From Anoxybacteroides tepidamans (GTDB lineage: Bacteria > Bacillota > Bacilli > Bacillales > Anoxybacillaceae): a stretch of DNA of 64,000 nt. The stretch spans positions 1 to 64,000 of the forward strand of contig NZ_JACHEP010000013.1 of NCBI RefSeq assembly GCF_014201465.1, written 5' to 3'. Both the position numbers and the translations under genes were made by a program. How positions within the stretch are numbered: the first letter of the stretch is position 1; the number at the start of each line of letters is the position of its first letter. Shown here one piece after another: positions 52,065-61,626 of this stretch. The notes beneath the pieces are model-generated. The model saw only the letters and a list, made by a program, of their open reading frames with translations. It made no database searches and was not told the origin of the DNA.

Positions 52065-53417
52065 ATGATTAAAAAGTTGTTAGTAGCAAATCGAGGAGAA
52101 ATCGCCGTTCGCGTCATTCGCGCTTGCAAGGAACTTGGTATTGAGACGGTGGCGGTGTTTTCTGAAGCGGACCGGGAGGCACTTCACGTTCAATTAGCGG
52201 ATGAAGCATATTGCATCGGACCGACCGCTTCAAAAGACAGCTATTTAAACTTTACGAACATTATGAGTGTCGCCACATTAACCGGATGTGACGCTATCCA
52301 TCCAGGGTACGGATTTTTAGCGGAAAATGCTGCGTTTGCTGAGCTTTGCCGCGAATGCAATGTGACGTTTGTCGGTCCAAGTCCGGAAGCGATTGCAAAA
52401 ATGGGGATTAAAGATATCGCCCGCGAAACGATGCGCGAAGCAGGCGTTCCAATTGTTCCTGGTTCGAGAGGAATTGTTGAAAGCATGGATGAAGCGGTTG
52501 CGCTCGCGAACGAAATCGGCTATCCTGTCATTATTAAGGCAACGGCTGGCGGCGGCGGAAAAGGAATTCGTGTCGCGAGAAACGAGCAAGAGCTGATCAA
52601 AGGCATTAACATTACCCAGCAAGAAGCGGCGACAGCGTTCGGAAATCCGGGCGTATATATTGAGAAATATATCGAAGATTTCCGTCACGTTGAAATTCAA
52701 GTGCTCGCGGACTCCTATGGCAATGCCATCCATTTAGGGGAGCGCGACTGCTCGATCCAGCGCCGCTTACAAAAGCTTGTCGAAGAAGCACCGTCTCCGG
52801 CTTTGGATGAAGAAATGCGGAAGCAAATGGGAGAAGCGGCGGTTAAAGCGGCAAAAGCCGTGAATTATACCGGTGCCGGAACCGTGGAGTTCATTTTTGA
52901 CCATAAGGCGAAAAAATTTTACTTTATGGAAATGAATACGCGCATTCAAGTGGAGCATCCGGTCACAGAGTTGATTACGGGTGTGGACTTAATTAAAGAA
53001 CAAATTCGCGTTGCTTCTGGAGAGAAGCTGTCGCTCATGCAAGAAGATATCACGTTTAACGGCTGGGCAATTGAATGCCGCATTAACGCGGAAAATCCGG
53101 AAAAAAATTTTATGCCGTCACCGGGAAGGATTCAAATGTATCTCCCGCCTGGAGGATTAGGGGTGCGCATCGATTCGGCGGCTTATCCGGGGTATATGAT
53201 TCCCCCTTATTACGATTCGATGATTGCGAAACTCATCGTCCATGCCCCGACGAGGGAAGAAGCGATTGCGAGAATGAAACGGGCGCTCAGTGAATTTATT
53301 ATCGAAGGGATTCATACAACGATTCCTTTTCACTTAAAATTATTAGAGCACGAAAAATTCGTGCAAGGGGACTTCAACACGAAGTTTCTCGAGTTGTATG
53401 ATGTGATGAAATCATAG
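52065..53417 (+). CDS. accC: Acetyl-CoA carboxylase, biotin carboxylase
   Basis: A 450-residue ATP-grasp enzyme that carboxylates biotin on AccB using bicarbonate. [34 protein letters not shown] is the N domain; [16 protein letters not shown] the Gly-rich ATP loop; [14 protein letters not shown] the catalytic Arg/Glu region. ATG 52065 after GGGGAGGACGAGCG. Full length; no oddities. Confidence 0.97.
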   Translation: MIKKLLVANRGEIAVRVIRACKELGIETVAVFSEADREALHVQLADEAYCIGPTASKDSYLNFTNIMSVATLTGCDAIHPGYGFLAENAAFAELCRECNVTFVGPSPEAIAKMGIKDIARETMREAGVPIVPGSRGIVESMDEAVALANEIGYPVIIKATAGGGGKGIRVARNEQELIKGINITQQEAATAFGNPGVYIEKYIEDFRHVEIQVLADSYGNAIHLGERDCSIQRRLQKLVEEAPSPALDEEMRKQMGEAAVKAAKAVNYTGAGTVEFIFDHKAKKFYFMEMNTRIQVEHPVTELITGVDLIKEQIRVASGEKLSLMQEDITFNGWAIECRINAENPEKNFMPSPGRIQMYLPPGGLGVRIDSAAYPGYMIPPYYDSMIAKLIVHAPTREEAIARMKRALSEFIIEGIHTTIPFHLKLLEHEKFVQGDFNTKFLELYDVMKS

Positions 53418-53429
53418 GAGGTGCTGTAG

Positions 53430-53825
53430 ATGTCTGAGCACGTATTTGAAGTGGAGCAAGAGTCAACTAGCTTAGGAAAAGTCGAAATTGCTCCGGAAGT
53501 GATTGAAGTTATTGCTGGAATTGCGGCAAGCGAAGTCGAAGGTGTTGCGCAAATGCGCGGAAATTTTGCTGCAGGCGTCGTCGAACGGTTCGGCAAGAAA
53601 AACCATGGAAAAGGCGTAAAAGTCGATTTAAGAGAAGAAGGAGTAGCGATCGATATTTACTGCCTCATCCAATTTGGCGTTTCGATCCCGAGCGTTGCGA
53701 AAAAAATCCAAGAAAACGTCCGCCAAGCATTGTTTAATATGACAGGCTTAGAAACGAGTGAAATTAACGTTCACGTTGTCGGCATTCAATTCGATACGCC
53801 TAAACAAGAACAAGAAATCGAATAA
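53430..53825 (+). CDS. yqhY: Asp23-family protein YqhY
   Basis: A 131-residue Asp23/Gls24 (DUF322) protein: LGKVEIAPEVIEVIAGIAASEVEGVAQMRGNF, VDLREEGVAIDIYCLIQFGVSIPSVAKKIQENVRQALFNMTGLE. YqhY is linked to fatty-acid synthesis through its constant place after accBC; loss in B. subtilis selects acc mutations. ATG 53430 after AGGAGGTGCTGTAG. A terminator follows. Confidence 0.94.
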   Translation: MSEHVFEVEQESTSLGKVEIAPEVIEVIAGIAASEVEGVAQMRGNFAAGVVERFGKKNHGKGVKVDLREEGVAIDIYCLIQFGVSIPSVAKKIQENVRQALFNMTGLETSEINVHVVGIQFDTPKQEQEIE

Positions 53826-53832
53826 AAGAGAA

Positions 53833-53866
53833 GGGGGCTCATGAACAAAATAAAGAGCCCCCTTTG
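53833..53866 (+). terminator. acc-yqhY operon terminator
   Basis: GGGGGCTC-(14 nt)-GAGCCCCC followed by TTTG. Perfect 8-bp stem. Confidence 0.85.
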
Positions 53867-54087
53867 TATTTAAAAAAATTTAGTATCACGAATGTTGATT
53901 ATCCATTATTTTGCTAAAAAAACAGAGAATCGTACGGCAGAAAAGCTAGGAATAGAACTATCTCAACTGGTTTTTATTGGGGAATCAACACGCCTGATTT
54001 AGATCTTAGTTGACGGACGTATTTTTTATGCCATTAGCAAAAGCCGACAATTTTATATACCACATGAATGATTTGTACGGGTTGCAG
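53867..54087. other. AT-rich gap before nusB promoter
   Basis: Mostly AT-rich. A 36-codon ORF at 53892-54002 (MLIIHYFAKKTENRTAEKLGIELSQL...) has no clear ribosome site and I do not recognise it; it could be a gene remnant. Nothing else is visible. Confidence 0.3.
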
Positions 54088-54116
54088 TATCACTGATCAT
54101 GAAAATATGGTATGAT
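54088..54116 (+). promoter_or_regulatory. Extended -10 promoter before nusB
   Basis: TATCAC (54088), 17 bp, TATGAT (54111) preceded by TGG, an extended -10. The transcript would start near 54123 and carry a leader of about 230 nt before nusB. Confidence 0.55.
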
Positions 54117-54123
54117 TATCGCA

Positions 54124-54345
54124 TAAACGTTCGTTTATATATAAGAAAAGCGGAGGCGACTTAATTTCGTCTAAAGGCAGTGCGCGTCCTGCGGAGAGCG
54201 GCGAAATGTCGTCTTGGCACCATCTCAAAGCCAAACGTCCTTTCGAAGAGAAGTGCTTGCCACTTCGACTGAGGAAAGTTATTTGGCATAAGAGACCTAG
54301 ACAGCAACGAAACATTTTATCCGTTTCGAATTATGTCAAATTGAG
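54124..54345 (+). ncRNA. Structured leader RNA upstream of nusB (unassigned)
   Basis: Two long nested hairpins can be drawn. Hairpin A: GGCGAC (54155) with GTCGTC (54208), then TTTCGTC (54165) with GGCGAAA (54200), then GCAG (54177) with CTGC (54189). Hairpin B: TCTC (54223) with GAGA (54292), GCCAAA (54230) with TTTGGC (54282), CCTTTC (54239) with GGAAAG (54273), and GAAGTG (54250) with CACTTC (54261) around loop CTTGC. ATAAACG/CGTTTAT precedes them and CGAAAC/GTTTCG follows. Local GC is higher than its surroundings. I do not recognise the class; it could be a cis-regulator of nusB-folD or an independent RNA. Confidence 0.6.
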
Positions 54346-54355
54346 GAGGAAAACG

Positions 54356-54751
54356 ATGAAGCGGCATACAGCGAGGGAAAAAGCGCTCCAAGCGCTGTTT
54401 CAAATTGACGTCGGTCGGATCGAACCGGAAGAAGCAATTCACAACGTGGTAAATGAAGATGAAATCGATCCGTTCCTTCGCGAACTCGTTTTTGGTGTGG
54501 TAGAGCATCGAGACGAGATCGATGAACTATTGCGCAACAACTTAGAAAAATGGACGCTGGAGCGGGTAGCGAACGTCGACCGTTCCATTTTGCGCATGGC
54601 GACATATGAAATGAAATATGTAGAGGATGTCCCGTTTAAAGTCAGCTTTGACGAAGCGATCGAATTAGCGAAAAAATTTGGCGATGATAAATCAAGCCGG
54701 TTTATTAACGCGGTTCTTTCAAAAGTGAAAGACGCATTGCAAATGTCATGA
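54356..54751 (+). CDS. nusB: Transcription antitermination factor NusB
   Basis: A 131-residue all-helical NusB that binds boxA RNA with S10 (NusE). [20 protein letters not shown] start, [38 protein letters not shown] centre, [29 protein letters not shown] end are all diagnostic. ATG 54356 follows TTGAGGAGGAAAACG. The frame stays open upstream for 50 codons but there it is part of the structured leader. Confidence 0.95.
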   Translation: MKRHTAREKALQALFQIDVGRIEPEEAIHNVVNEDEIDPFLRELVFGVVEHRDEIDELLRNNLEKWTLERVANVDRSILRMATYEMKYVEDVPFKVSFDEAIELAKKFGDDKSSRFINAVLSKVKDALQMS

Positions 54752-54815
54752 TTGCTGATACAATACGAAACATAAACGACACAAAATGAACGATCAGAAA
54801 AGGGGAGTAGGAACG

Positions 54816-55679
54816 ATGGCAGCACAAATCATTAATGGAACAGAATTAGCAAGCGTAAAACGCGCCCAATTGGCAAAAGAAGTGGAGGAGCTAAAGAGCA
54901 AAGGAATCGAGCCAGGTCTTACGGTCATTCTTGTCGGCGACAACCCGGCGTCCCACTCGTACGTGAAAGGCAAACAAAAAGCATGTGCCGAAGTCGGCAT
55001 TCGTTCGACATTGTTGACGTTTCCTGAAACGATTACAGAATCGTTTTTATTGCAACAAATCAAACAGCTCAATGATGATCCGGCGGTTCATGGCATTTTA
55101 GTACAACTCCCGCTTCCAAGCCATATTAACGAACTGAAAGTGATCGAAGCGATCGCACCGGAAAAAGATGTTGATGGTTTTCACCCGATTAACGTCGGCC
55201 GCATGATGGTCGGACAAAAGGCGTTTCTTCCGTGTACTCCGTACGGCATTTTATTTATGGTGCAGTCGCTCGGTGTGGATATTGCCGGCAAACATGTCGT
55301 CGTCGTCGGCCGCAGCAACATCGTCGGCAAACCGGTCGGGCAATTATTTTTACGCGAACATGCGACGGTCACGTACTGCCATTCTAAAACAAAAGATTTA
55401 GCAGCGATCACTCGTCAAGCCGACATTTTAATTGTGGCGGTCGGCAAAGCCAATTTGATCGGCGCGCAACATGTGAAAGAAGGAGCGATTGTGATCGATG
55501 TCGGCGTCAATCGGCTAGAAAATGGGAAATTATGCGGTGACGTCCGATTTGATGAAGTGAAGGAAGTGGCCAGCTATTTAACGCCTGTGCCAAAAGGGGT
55601 CGGCCCGATGACGATTACAATGCTTCTTCATAATACGGTCGAAGCAGCGCGCGAATATGCGCAGCAAGTTCAGCGATAA
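54816..55679 (+). CDS. folD: Methylenetetrahydrofolate dehydrogenase/cyclohydrolase
   Basis: A 287-residue bifunctional FolD making 10-formyl-THF. Catalytic Lys is in [39 protein letters not shown], and the Rossmann [18 protein letters not shown] are intact; the end has [26 protein letters not shown] 54816 after AAGGGGAGTAGGAACG is preferred to 54786. It links one-carbon flow with the gcv system. Confidence 0.96.
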   Translation: MAAQIINGTELASVKRAQLAKEVEELKSKGIEPGLTVILVGDNPASHSYVKGKQKACAEVGIRSTLLTFPETITESFLLQQIKQLNDDPAVHGILVQLPLPSHINELKVIEAIAPEKDVDGFHPINVGRMMVGQKAFLPCTPYGILFMVQSLGVDIAGKHVVVVGRSNIVGKPVGQLFLREHATVTYCHSKTKDLAAITRQADILIVAVGKANLIGAQHVKEGAIVIDVGVNRLENGKLCGDVRFDEVKEVASYLTPVPKGVGPMTITMLLHNTVEAAREYAQQVQR

Positions 55680-55693
55680 GCGAGGACGGTCTT

Positions 55694-57046
55694 GTGGCAG
55701 AAATTAAATATGTTACGGTGACGGCGCTTACGAAATACATTAAGCGCAAATTTGAGGTCGATCCGCATTTGCAAGATTTATGGATTAAAGGGGAAATTTC
55801 CAACTTTACGTATCATTCGCGTGGCCATATGTATTTTACGCTCAAAGACGAAAATGCGCGCATTCAAGCCGTCATGTTTGCCGGCTATAACCGTTATTTG
55901 GCGTTTCGGCCGGAGAACGGCATGAAAGTGCTTGTGCGCGGTGAAATTTCTGTCTACGAACCGAGCGGCAACTATCAAATTTATGTGAAAGAAATGCAGC
56001 CGGAAGGGATCGGGAACTTGTATTTGGCTTATGAACAGCTGAAACAGCGGCTCGAAGCAGAAGGATTGTTTTCCCAAGAGCATAAACAGCCGATCCCGTC
56101 TTTTCCGCGCTATATTGGGGTCGTCACATCGCCGACTGGGGCGGCGATCCGCGATATTGTCACAACAATTCGCCGCCGCTATCCGCTTGGGACGGTCATT
56201 TTGTTTCCATCGCTCGTTCAAGGAGAGCATGCGGCCGATTCGATCGTTCGCTCGATTGAAAAAGCGAATGAACTCGGATATATCGATGTGCTGATCGTTG
56301 GCCGCGGCGGCGGGTCGATTGAAGAACTTTGGGCGTTCAATGAAGAGAAGGTGGCGCGGGCGATTTTCGCTTCCCGCGTTCCGGTCATTTCGGCAGTCGG
56401 TCATGAAACGGACTTTACGATCGCTGATTTCGTTGCCGATTTGCGCGCGCCGACGCCAACCGGAGCGGCGGAATTAGCCGTGCCTCACGTCGCCGAATTG
56501 ATCGAGCGGCTGACACAGCGAAAAGTGCGATTGATTCGGGCGATGAAAGAAAAAATGGCAGCCGAATCCGAGCGGTTAAGCCGCCTGCAAAAATCGTATG
56601 CGTTTCGCTATCCGAAAAAACTATACGAGCAAAAAGAGCAGCAGTTAGACACACTTTTAGAACGGCTGAAGCGACAAACCGAGCGGCTTTTCGAGCGAAA
56701 ACGGGAGCGCTTTGAACAGCTTCACCTAAAGTTAGAGGCCCATCATCCAGCGGAACAGCTAGCAAAAATGGTGGAAAAACAACAAGCGCTGACAAAATCA
56801 TTAGAAAAAGAAATGCAGTCGCTTTTGAAACAAAAGCAATGGCAGTTTACCTCGCTTTTATCGCAACTGCATGCGTTAAGCCCGCTAAAAATTATGGAGC
56901 GCGGCTACAGCTTAGTCTATAATGAAAAAGAGGAATTAGTAAAAAGCGTTCGGCAAGTGCAGCCGGGAGATACAATTCAAGTGCGCTTGCAAGATGGGCG
57001 TCTTGATTGTCACGTATGGGGAATGGAGGAAGCGTTCGATGAGTGA
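55694..57046 (+). CDS. xseA: Exonuclease VII large subunit
   Basis: A 450-residue XseA. OB-fold N-domain ([33 protein letters not shown]), nuclease core with [51 protein letters not shown] and [23 protein letters not shown], then a long coiled coil (about 275-400) that holds XseB, and a C-terminal [19 protein letters not shown] 55694 start. It overlaps xseB by eight bases. Confidence 0.95.
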   Translation: MAEIKYVTVTALTKYIKRKFEVDPHLQDLWIKGEISNFTYHSRGHMYFTLKDENARIQAVMFAGYNRYLAFRPENGMKVLVRGEISVYEPSGNYQIYVKEMQPEGIGNLYLAYEQLKQRLEAEGLFSQEHKQPIPSFPRYIGVVTSPTGAAIRDIVTTIRRRYPLGTVILFPSLVQGEHAADSIVRSIEKANELGYIDVLIVGRGGGSIEELWAFNEEKVARAIFASRVPVISAVGHETDFTIADFVADLRAPTPTGAAELAVPHVAELIERLTQRKVRLIRAMKEKMAAESERLSRLQKSYAFRYPKKLYEQKEQQLDTLLERLKRQTERLFERKRERFEQLHLKLEAHHPAEQLAKMVEKQQALTKSLEKEMQSLLKQKQWQFTSLLSQLHALSPLKIMERGYSLVYNEKEELVKSVRQVQPGDTIQVRLQDGRLDCHVWGMEEAFDE

Positions 57047-57269
57047 AGAAAAAGAATTAACGTTTGAAGAAGCGATGAAACAGCTTGAAGAAATCGTGGG
57101 AAAATTAGAAGAAGGCAACGTTCCGCTTGAACAGGCGATTTCGTTTTTTCAAGAAGGAATGCGTCTTTCCAAATGGTGCCATGATAAACTGCAGCATGCC
57201 GAAAAACAAATGGAGTACATTTTGCGCGAAGACGGACAATTAGCGCCTTTCTCCATTGAGGAGGAATAA
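57039..57269 (+). CDS. xseB: Exonuclease VII small subunit
   Basis: A 76-residue helical hairpin: [45 protein letters not shown]. Several copies wrap the XseA coiled coil. ATG 57039 lies in the xseA end after GGAGGAAGCGTTCG. Confidence 0.94.
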   Translation: MSEEKELTFEEAMKQLEEIVGKLEEGNVPLEQAISFFQEGMRLSKWCHDKLQHAEKQMEYILREDGQLAPFSIEEE

Positions 57270-57271
57270 CG

Positions 57272-58153
57272 TTGGTGGAGCAATTTTTACGGGAACAGAA
57301 GCAGCTCGTTGAGGCACAACTTCCCCGCTATATCGCTCGCTTGAACGCTCCGGGCACATTGAAACAGGCGATGTTATACTCGCTTGAAGCAGGCGGAAAG
57401 CGCATCCGTCCGCTCCTTTTATTGGCGACGTTGCATGCGTTTCATAAAGAAATAGAAATCGGTCTGCCGGTTGCCTGCGCCATTGAAATGATTCATACAT
57501 ATTCATTAATTCACGACGATTTGCCGAGCATGGATAACGACGATTTGCGGCGCGGAAAGCCGACAAACCATAAAGTATTCGGCGAAGCAATGGCAATTTT
57601 GGCGGGGGACGGATTGCTTACGTATGCGTTTCAAGTCATTGCCGAGATGCCGGATGCGCAAGTGGCGCCGGAAACAAAGCTGGCGTTAATCGCTGAACTC
57701 GCTAAAGCCGCAGGGCCCGAAGGAATGGTGGCTGGACAAGTGGCGGATATGGAAGGGGAAGGACAGCGGCTTTTGCTAGAAGAGTTGGAGTATATTCATC
57801 GTCATAAAACGGGAAAAATGCTCCAATATAGCGTGCTGGCCGGGGCGCTGTTAGCCGGGGCGGACGAAGCGCAAAGAGCATATCTTGATGCGTTTGCTTC
57901 GCATTTAGGGCTAGCGTTTCAAATCCGCGACGATATTCTTGATATTGAAGGATCGGAAGAAAAAATTGGCAAAAAAGTCGGTAGTGATATTGAAAACGAA
58001 AAAGTGACGTATCCGTTACTATTGACGATGGAAGGGGCTAAAGAAAAGCTAAACTTTCATATTGCAGAAGCAAAGCGCTATTTGCAAGCTGCAGACGTAC
58101 AAGATGATGCATTGCGCTATATTTGCGATTTAGTCGCTACGCGCGATCATTAA
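57272..58153 (+). CDS. ispA: Farnesyl diphosphate synthase
   Basis: A 293-residue short-chain prenyl synthase. First Asp-rich motif in SLIHDDLPSMDNDDLRRG, GGKRIRPLL for IPP binding, GQVADMEGE, and second motif FQIRDDILDIEG. The residues before the first motif (CAIEMIHTYS) fit a C15 product. TTG 57272 stands 7 nt after GAGGAGGAA; GTG 57275 is the alternative. It follows xseB directly. Confidence 0.94.
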   Translation: MVEQFLREQKQLVEAQLPRYIARLNAPGTLKQAMLYSLEAGGKRIRPLLLLATLHAFHKEIEIGLPVACAIEMIHTYSLIHDDLPSMDNDDLRRGKPTNHKVFGEAMAILAGDGLLTYAFQVIAEMPDAQVAPETKLALIAELAKAAGPEGMVAGQVADMEGEGQRLLLEELEYIHRHKTGKMLQYSVLAGALLAGADEAQRAYLDAFASHLGLAFQIRDDILDIEGSEEKIGKKVGSDIENEKVTYPLLLTMEGAKEKLNFHIAEAKRYLQAADVQDDALRYICDLVATRDH

Positions 58154-58213
58154 AAACGGAAGGTCGTTGTTGTTTCCCTGTTTCTTATGTTATAGTGAAA
58201 AAATGGAGGTATT

Positions 58214-58246
58214 GCCGTTATCACATTTGTGTTAGCGGCTCTTTTT
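58214..58246 (+). terminator. Terminator between ispA and dxs
   Basis: GCCGTTATCACA pairs with TGTGTTAGCGGC (one T-T mismatch, one G-T) around a two-base loop, followed by TCTTTTT. Confidence 0.85.
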
Positions 58247-58298
58247 ACGCTTGTGAGGAAAATAGCGGCAGAACATTTTTCTTTATTCATTTATCATG

Positions 58299-58304
58299 TA
58301 TAAT
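58299..58304 (+). promoter_or_regulatory. Possible dxs -10 element
   Basis: A consensus TATAAT lies 69 bp before dxs, downstream of the terminator. No good -35 is visible at 17 bp. It suggests that dxs has its own transcription start. Confidence 0.4.
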
Positions 58305-58372
58305 AATAAATAATATCTGTATTATATCAGCGCACTTGAAGTGAATGATAAAACGAAAGCGAGTGGTCTCGT

Positions 58373-60265
58373 TTGAATTTAACCGAAATTAAAGATCCGC
58401 GCTTTTTAAAATCGATGTCTACAGAACAGCTCATTCAGTTAAGCGCGGACATCCGGCAATTTTTGATTGAGAAGCTATCGAAAACAGGCGGACATATCGG
58501 ACCTAATCTCGGAGTGGTTGAACTGACGATTGCGCTTCATAAAGTATTTGACAGTCCGAAAGATAAATTACTTTGGGATGTCGGTCATCAGTCGTATGTC
58601 CATAAAATTTTAACCGGGCGTGCGGGAGAATTTAATACGTTAAGACAATATAAAGGGCTTTGCGGTTTTCCGAAACGGAGCGAAAGCGAGCATGATGTGT
58701 GGGAAACAGGACATAGCTCGACATCGTTATCAGCAGCGATGGGGATGGCGATTGCCCGCGATTTAAAAGGAACGAATGAGTACATCGTTCCAATTATCGG
58801 CGACGGAGCATTAACGGGCGGAATGGCGCTCGAAGCGCTTAACCATATCGGCCATGAGAAAAAAGATATGATCGTTGTGTTGAACGACAATGAAATGTCG
58901 ATTGCGCCGAATGTCGGTGCGCTTCATAACGTGCTCGGCCGTTTACGGACCGCTGGAAAATATCAATGGGTGAAAGATGAACTGGAAATGCTGCTAAAAA
59001 AAATTCCGGCCGTCGGTGGGAAATTAGCAGCAACCGCCGAGCGAATTAAAGATAGCTTAAAATATTTGCTCGTATCCGGCGTCTTTTTTGAAGAGCTCGG
59101 GTTCACGTATCTCGGACCGGTAAACGGACATGATTTTGATGATTTATTTGAGAATTTACATTATGCAAAAAAAATTAAAGGACCTGTGTTGCTTCATGTT
59201 ATTACAAAAAAAGGAAAAGGATATCATCCGGCGGAAAACGATAAAGTCGGGACATGGCACGGCACTGGTCCATATAAAATTGAAACGGGCGACTTTTTAA
59301 AACCGGTTGATCAAGCGCCTTCGTGGAGTGAACTTGTCAGTGAAACGGTGCGAAAGCTGGCGCGCACAGACTCGCGCATTGTGGCAATTACTCCAGCGAT
59401 GCCGGTCGGCTCGAAGCTAGAAGGATTTGCGAGCGAATTTCCAGACCGAATGTACGACGTCGGCATTGCAGAACAGCATGCGACGACGCTCGCGGCAGGG
59501 CTCGCTACACAAGGCATGAAGCCGTTTTTAGCGATTTACTCGACCTTTTTGCAGCGCGCGTATGACCAAGTTGTTCACGACGTCTGTCGGCAAAATTTAA
59601 ACGTCTTTTTTGCGATTGACCGGGCTGGACTCGTTGGCGCAGACGGAGAAACGCACCAAGGGGTATTTGATATTGCCTTTTTGCGCCACGTTCCAAATCT
59701 TGTTCTCATGATGCCGAAAGATGAAAATGAAGGGCAGCACATGGTCTATACCGCCATTCAATATGACGATGGTCCGATTGCGCTTCGCTTTCCGCGCGGC
59801 AACGGCCTTGGTGTAAAAATGGACGCTGAGCTTCGCACCATCCCGATCGGCACATGGGAAGTGTTGCGTGAAGGGCGAGATATCGCGATTTTAACGTTCG
59901 GAACGACGATTCCGATGGCGCTTGAGGCAGCGGAAAAGCTGGCGAAAGAAAATGTGTCCGTCAAAGTGGTGAACGCCCGTTTCATTAAGCCGATGGATGA
60001 AGCAATGCTTCATGAGTTGTTCGAAAGCAATATGCCGCTATTAACGATTGAAGAAGCGGCGTTACAAGGCGGCTTTGGCAGCGCAGTGCTTGAATTTGCG
60101 CACGATCATGGCTATCATCAAACAGTCATTCAGCGCATGGGCATTCCGGATCGTTTCATTGAACACGGAAGTGTAAAAGAATTGCTGCAAGAAATCGGCT
60201 TAACAACAGTACATGTTGTCGATCGCGTGAAAACAATGATACCAAGAAAACAAAAAAGGGCATGA
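58373..60265 (+). CDS. dxs: 1-Deoxy-D-xylulose-5-phosphate synthase
   Basis: A 630-residue thiamine-diphosphate enzyme, first step of the MEP isoprenoid pathway. [44 protein letters not shown] region, TPP/Mg motif [15 protein letters not shown]...NDNEMSI, and pyrimidine-domain [17 protein letters not shown] are intact. TTG 58373 start after AAAGCGAGTGGTCTCG, a weak site. Its end is three bases ahead of the TlyA gene. Confidence 0.95.
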   Translation: MNLTEIKDPRFLKSMSTEQLIQLSADIRQFLIEKLSKTGGHIGPNLGVVELTIALHKVFDSPKDKLLWDVGHQSYVHKILTGRAGEFNTLRQYKGLCGFPKRSESEHDVWETGHSSTSLSAAMGMAIARDLKGTNEYIVPIIGDGALTGGMALEALNHIGHEKKDMIVVLNDNEMSIAPNVGALHNVLGRLRTAGKYQWVKDELEMLLKKIPAVGGKLAATAERIKDSLKYLLVSGVFFEELGFTYLGPVNGHDFDDLFENLHYAKKIKGPVLLHVITKKGKGYHPAENDKVGTWHGTGPYKIETGDFLKPVDQAPSWSELVSETVRKLARTDSRIVAITPAMPVGSKLEGFASEFPDRMYDVGIAEQHATTLAAGLATQGMKPFLAIYSTFLQRAYDQVVHDVCRQNLNVFFAIDRAGLVGADGETHQGVFDIAFLRHVPNLVLMMPKDENEGQHMVYTAIQYDDGPIALRFPRGNGLGVKMDAELRTIPIGTWEVLREGRDIAILTFGTTIPMALEAAEKLAKENVSVKVVNARFIKPMDEAMLHELFESNMPLLTIEEAALQGGFGSAVLEFAHDHGYHQTVIQRMGIPDRFIEHGSVKELLQEIGLTTVHVVDRVKTMIPRKQKRA

Positions 60266-60268
60266 GAG

Positions 60269-61108
60269 ATGAAAGGAAAAAAAGAACGGCTTGATATACT
60301 ATTAGTTGAACGAGGATTGGCCGAAACGCGCGAAAAAGCGAAGCGGGCGATTATGGCCGGGCTTGTTTACTCGAACGAAATGCGCTTAGACAAGCCCGGA
60401 GAGAAAGTGTCAGCGGACATCCCGCTTACAGTTAAAGGAAACGCAATGCCATATGTTAGCCGCGGTGGGTTAAAGTTGGAAAAAGCGTTGCGCACGTTCG
60501 ACGTAACGGTAAAAGATAAGATTTTGTTGGACATCGGCGCGTCTACAGGCGGCTTTACTGATTGCGCCTTGCAGCATGGGGCGAAAATGTCATATGCGCT
60601 CGATGTCGGGTACAACCAGTTGGCTTGGAAACTTCGCCAAGATGAGCGAGTTGTTGTCATGGAGCGAACGAATTTCCGTTACGTAACGCCGGCCCATTTT
60701 ACGAAAGGCCTTCCGGAATTTGCGACGATCGATGTATCGTTTATTTCGCTCAAGCTCATTTTACCTGTTTTAAAAACGGTTCTCGTTCCGGGAAGTGACG
60801 TGATTGCACTTGTGAAGCCGCAGTTCGAAGCGGGAAGAGAACACGTTGGAAAAAAAGGAATCGTTCGGGAAGCAAACATTCATGAATTCGTCCTTGTGTC
60901 GATGATTGAATTTGCGCTTCACGAAGGCTATGACGTCCTTGACTTGTCTCATTCACCGATTACCGGAGGAGACGGCAATATCGAATTTTTGCTTCATCTC
61001 CGCTGGGAAGGAGAAAAAGAAATCGGCGATAACAAGCTGTCTAAACGGCCGAGTGAAGTCGTCAAACAAGCACACGAAAAGCTAGTGAATGGAGAGCCGA
61101 GGGAATAA
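60269..61108 (+). CDS. tlyA: TlyA-type rRNA methyltransferase (YqxC)
   Basis: A 279-residue protein with an N-terminal S4 RNA-binding domain (RLDILLVERGLAETREKAKRAIMAGLVY) and an FtsJ-like SAM methyltransferase domain from about 80 (LDIGASTGGFTDCALQHGA, DVSFISLKLILP, LVKPQFEAGRE). TlyA 2'-O-methylates rRNA in other bacteria and has also been called a haemolysin. ATG 60269 after GAGAG. Confidence 0.93.
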   Translation: MKGKKERLDILLVERGLAETREKAKRAIMAGLVYSNEMRLDKPGEKVSADIPLTVKGNAMPYVSRGGLKLEKALRTFDVTVKDKILLDIGASTGGFTDCALQHGAKMSYALDVGYNQLAWKLRQDERVVVMERTNFRYVTPAHFTKGLPEFATIDVSFISLKLILPVLKTVLVPGSDVIALVKPQFEAGREHVGKKGIVREANIHEFVLVSMIEFALHEGYDVLDLSHSPITGGDGNIEFLLHLRWEGEKEIGDNKLSKRPSEVVKQAHEKLVNGEPRE

Positions 61109-61158
61109 CAAATGCGTTATTCCCGTTTTTATGATAAATACTGTGCGAGGTGTTAACG

Positions 61159-61608
61159 TTGAATAAAGGGCAACGCCATATTAAAATTCGTGAAATTATT
61201 ACGAATTATGAAATTGAAACGCAAGATGAACTAGTTGATATGCTGAGGCAGGCGGGATTTAATGTGACGCAGGCGACCGTTTCAAGAGATATTAAAGAAT
61301 TGCAGCTCGTGAAAGTGCCGATGATGAATGGGCGTTATAAATATAGCCTTCCGGCGGATCAGCGGTTTAACCCGCTGCAAAAATTGAAGCGTGCCTTGAT
61401 GGATGCATTTGTCAAAATTGACGGCGCCGGTCATTTGCTCGTCATGAAAACGCTGCCGGGAAACGCCCACGCGATCGGCGCATTGCTCGATAATCTCGAT
61501 TGGAATGAAATCGTTGGAACGATTTGCGGCGATGATACGTGCCTCATTATTTGCCGTACTCCGGAAGATACGGAAAAAATTTCGCAGCGTTTGCTGGATA
61601 TGCTATAA
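61159..61608 (+). CDS. argR: Arginine repressor ArgR/AhrC
   Basis: A 149-residue hexameric arginine sensor. Winged [45 protein letters not shown] (1-50), C-terminal ligand domain with [36 protein letters not shown] 61159 seven bases after GAGGTG is preferred because it gives the family N-terminus [13 protein letters not shown] 61150 is upstream alternative. Confidence 0.94.
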   Translation: MNKGQRHIKIREIITNYEIETQDELVDMLRQAGFNVTQATVSRDIKELQLVKVPMMNGRYKYSLPADQRFNPLQKLKRALMDAFVKIDGAGHLLVMKTLPGNAHAIGALLDNLDWNEIVGTICGDDTCLIICRTPEDTEKISQRLLDML

Positions 61609-61626
61609 ACATGGGGTGATTCCAAC

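Noticed and set aside
53892-54002. 36-codon ORF after the yqhY terminator
   Set aside because: No ribosome site, no recognisable similarity and flanked by AT-rich noncoding DNA; kept only as a note in the gap entry.
54206-54355. N-terminal extension of NusB in the same open frame
   Set aside because: The 50 extra codons are Arg/Lys-rich without family match, coincide with the paired segments of the leader RNA, and the ATG at 54356 has a strong ribosome site and the standard NusB start.
58123-58344. Small ORF between ispA and dxs
   Set aside because: It overlaps ispA in another frame and runs through a terminator; no ribosome site or family features.
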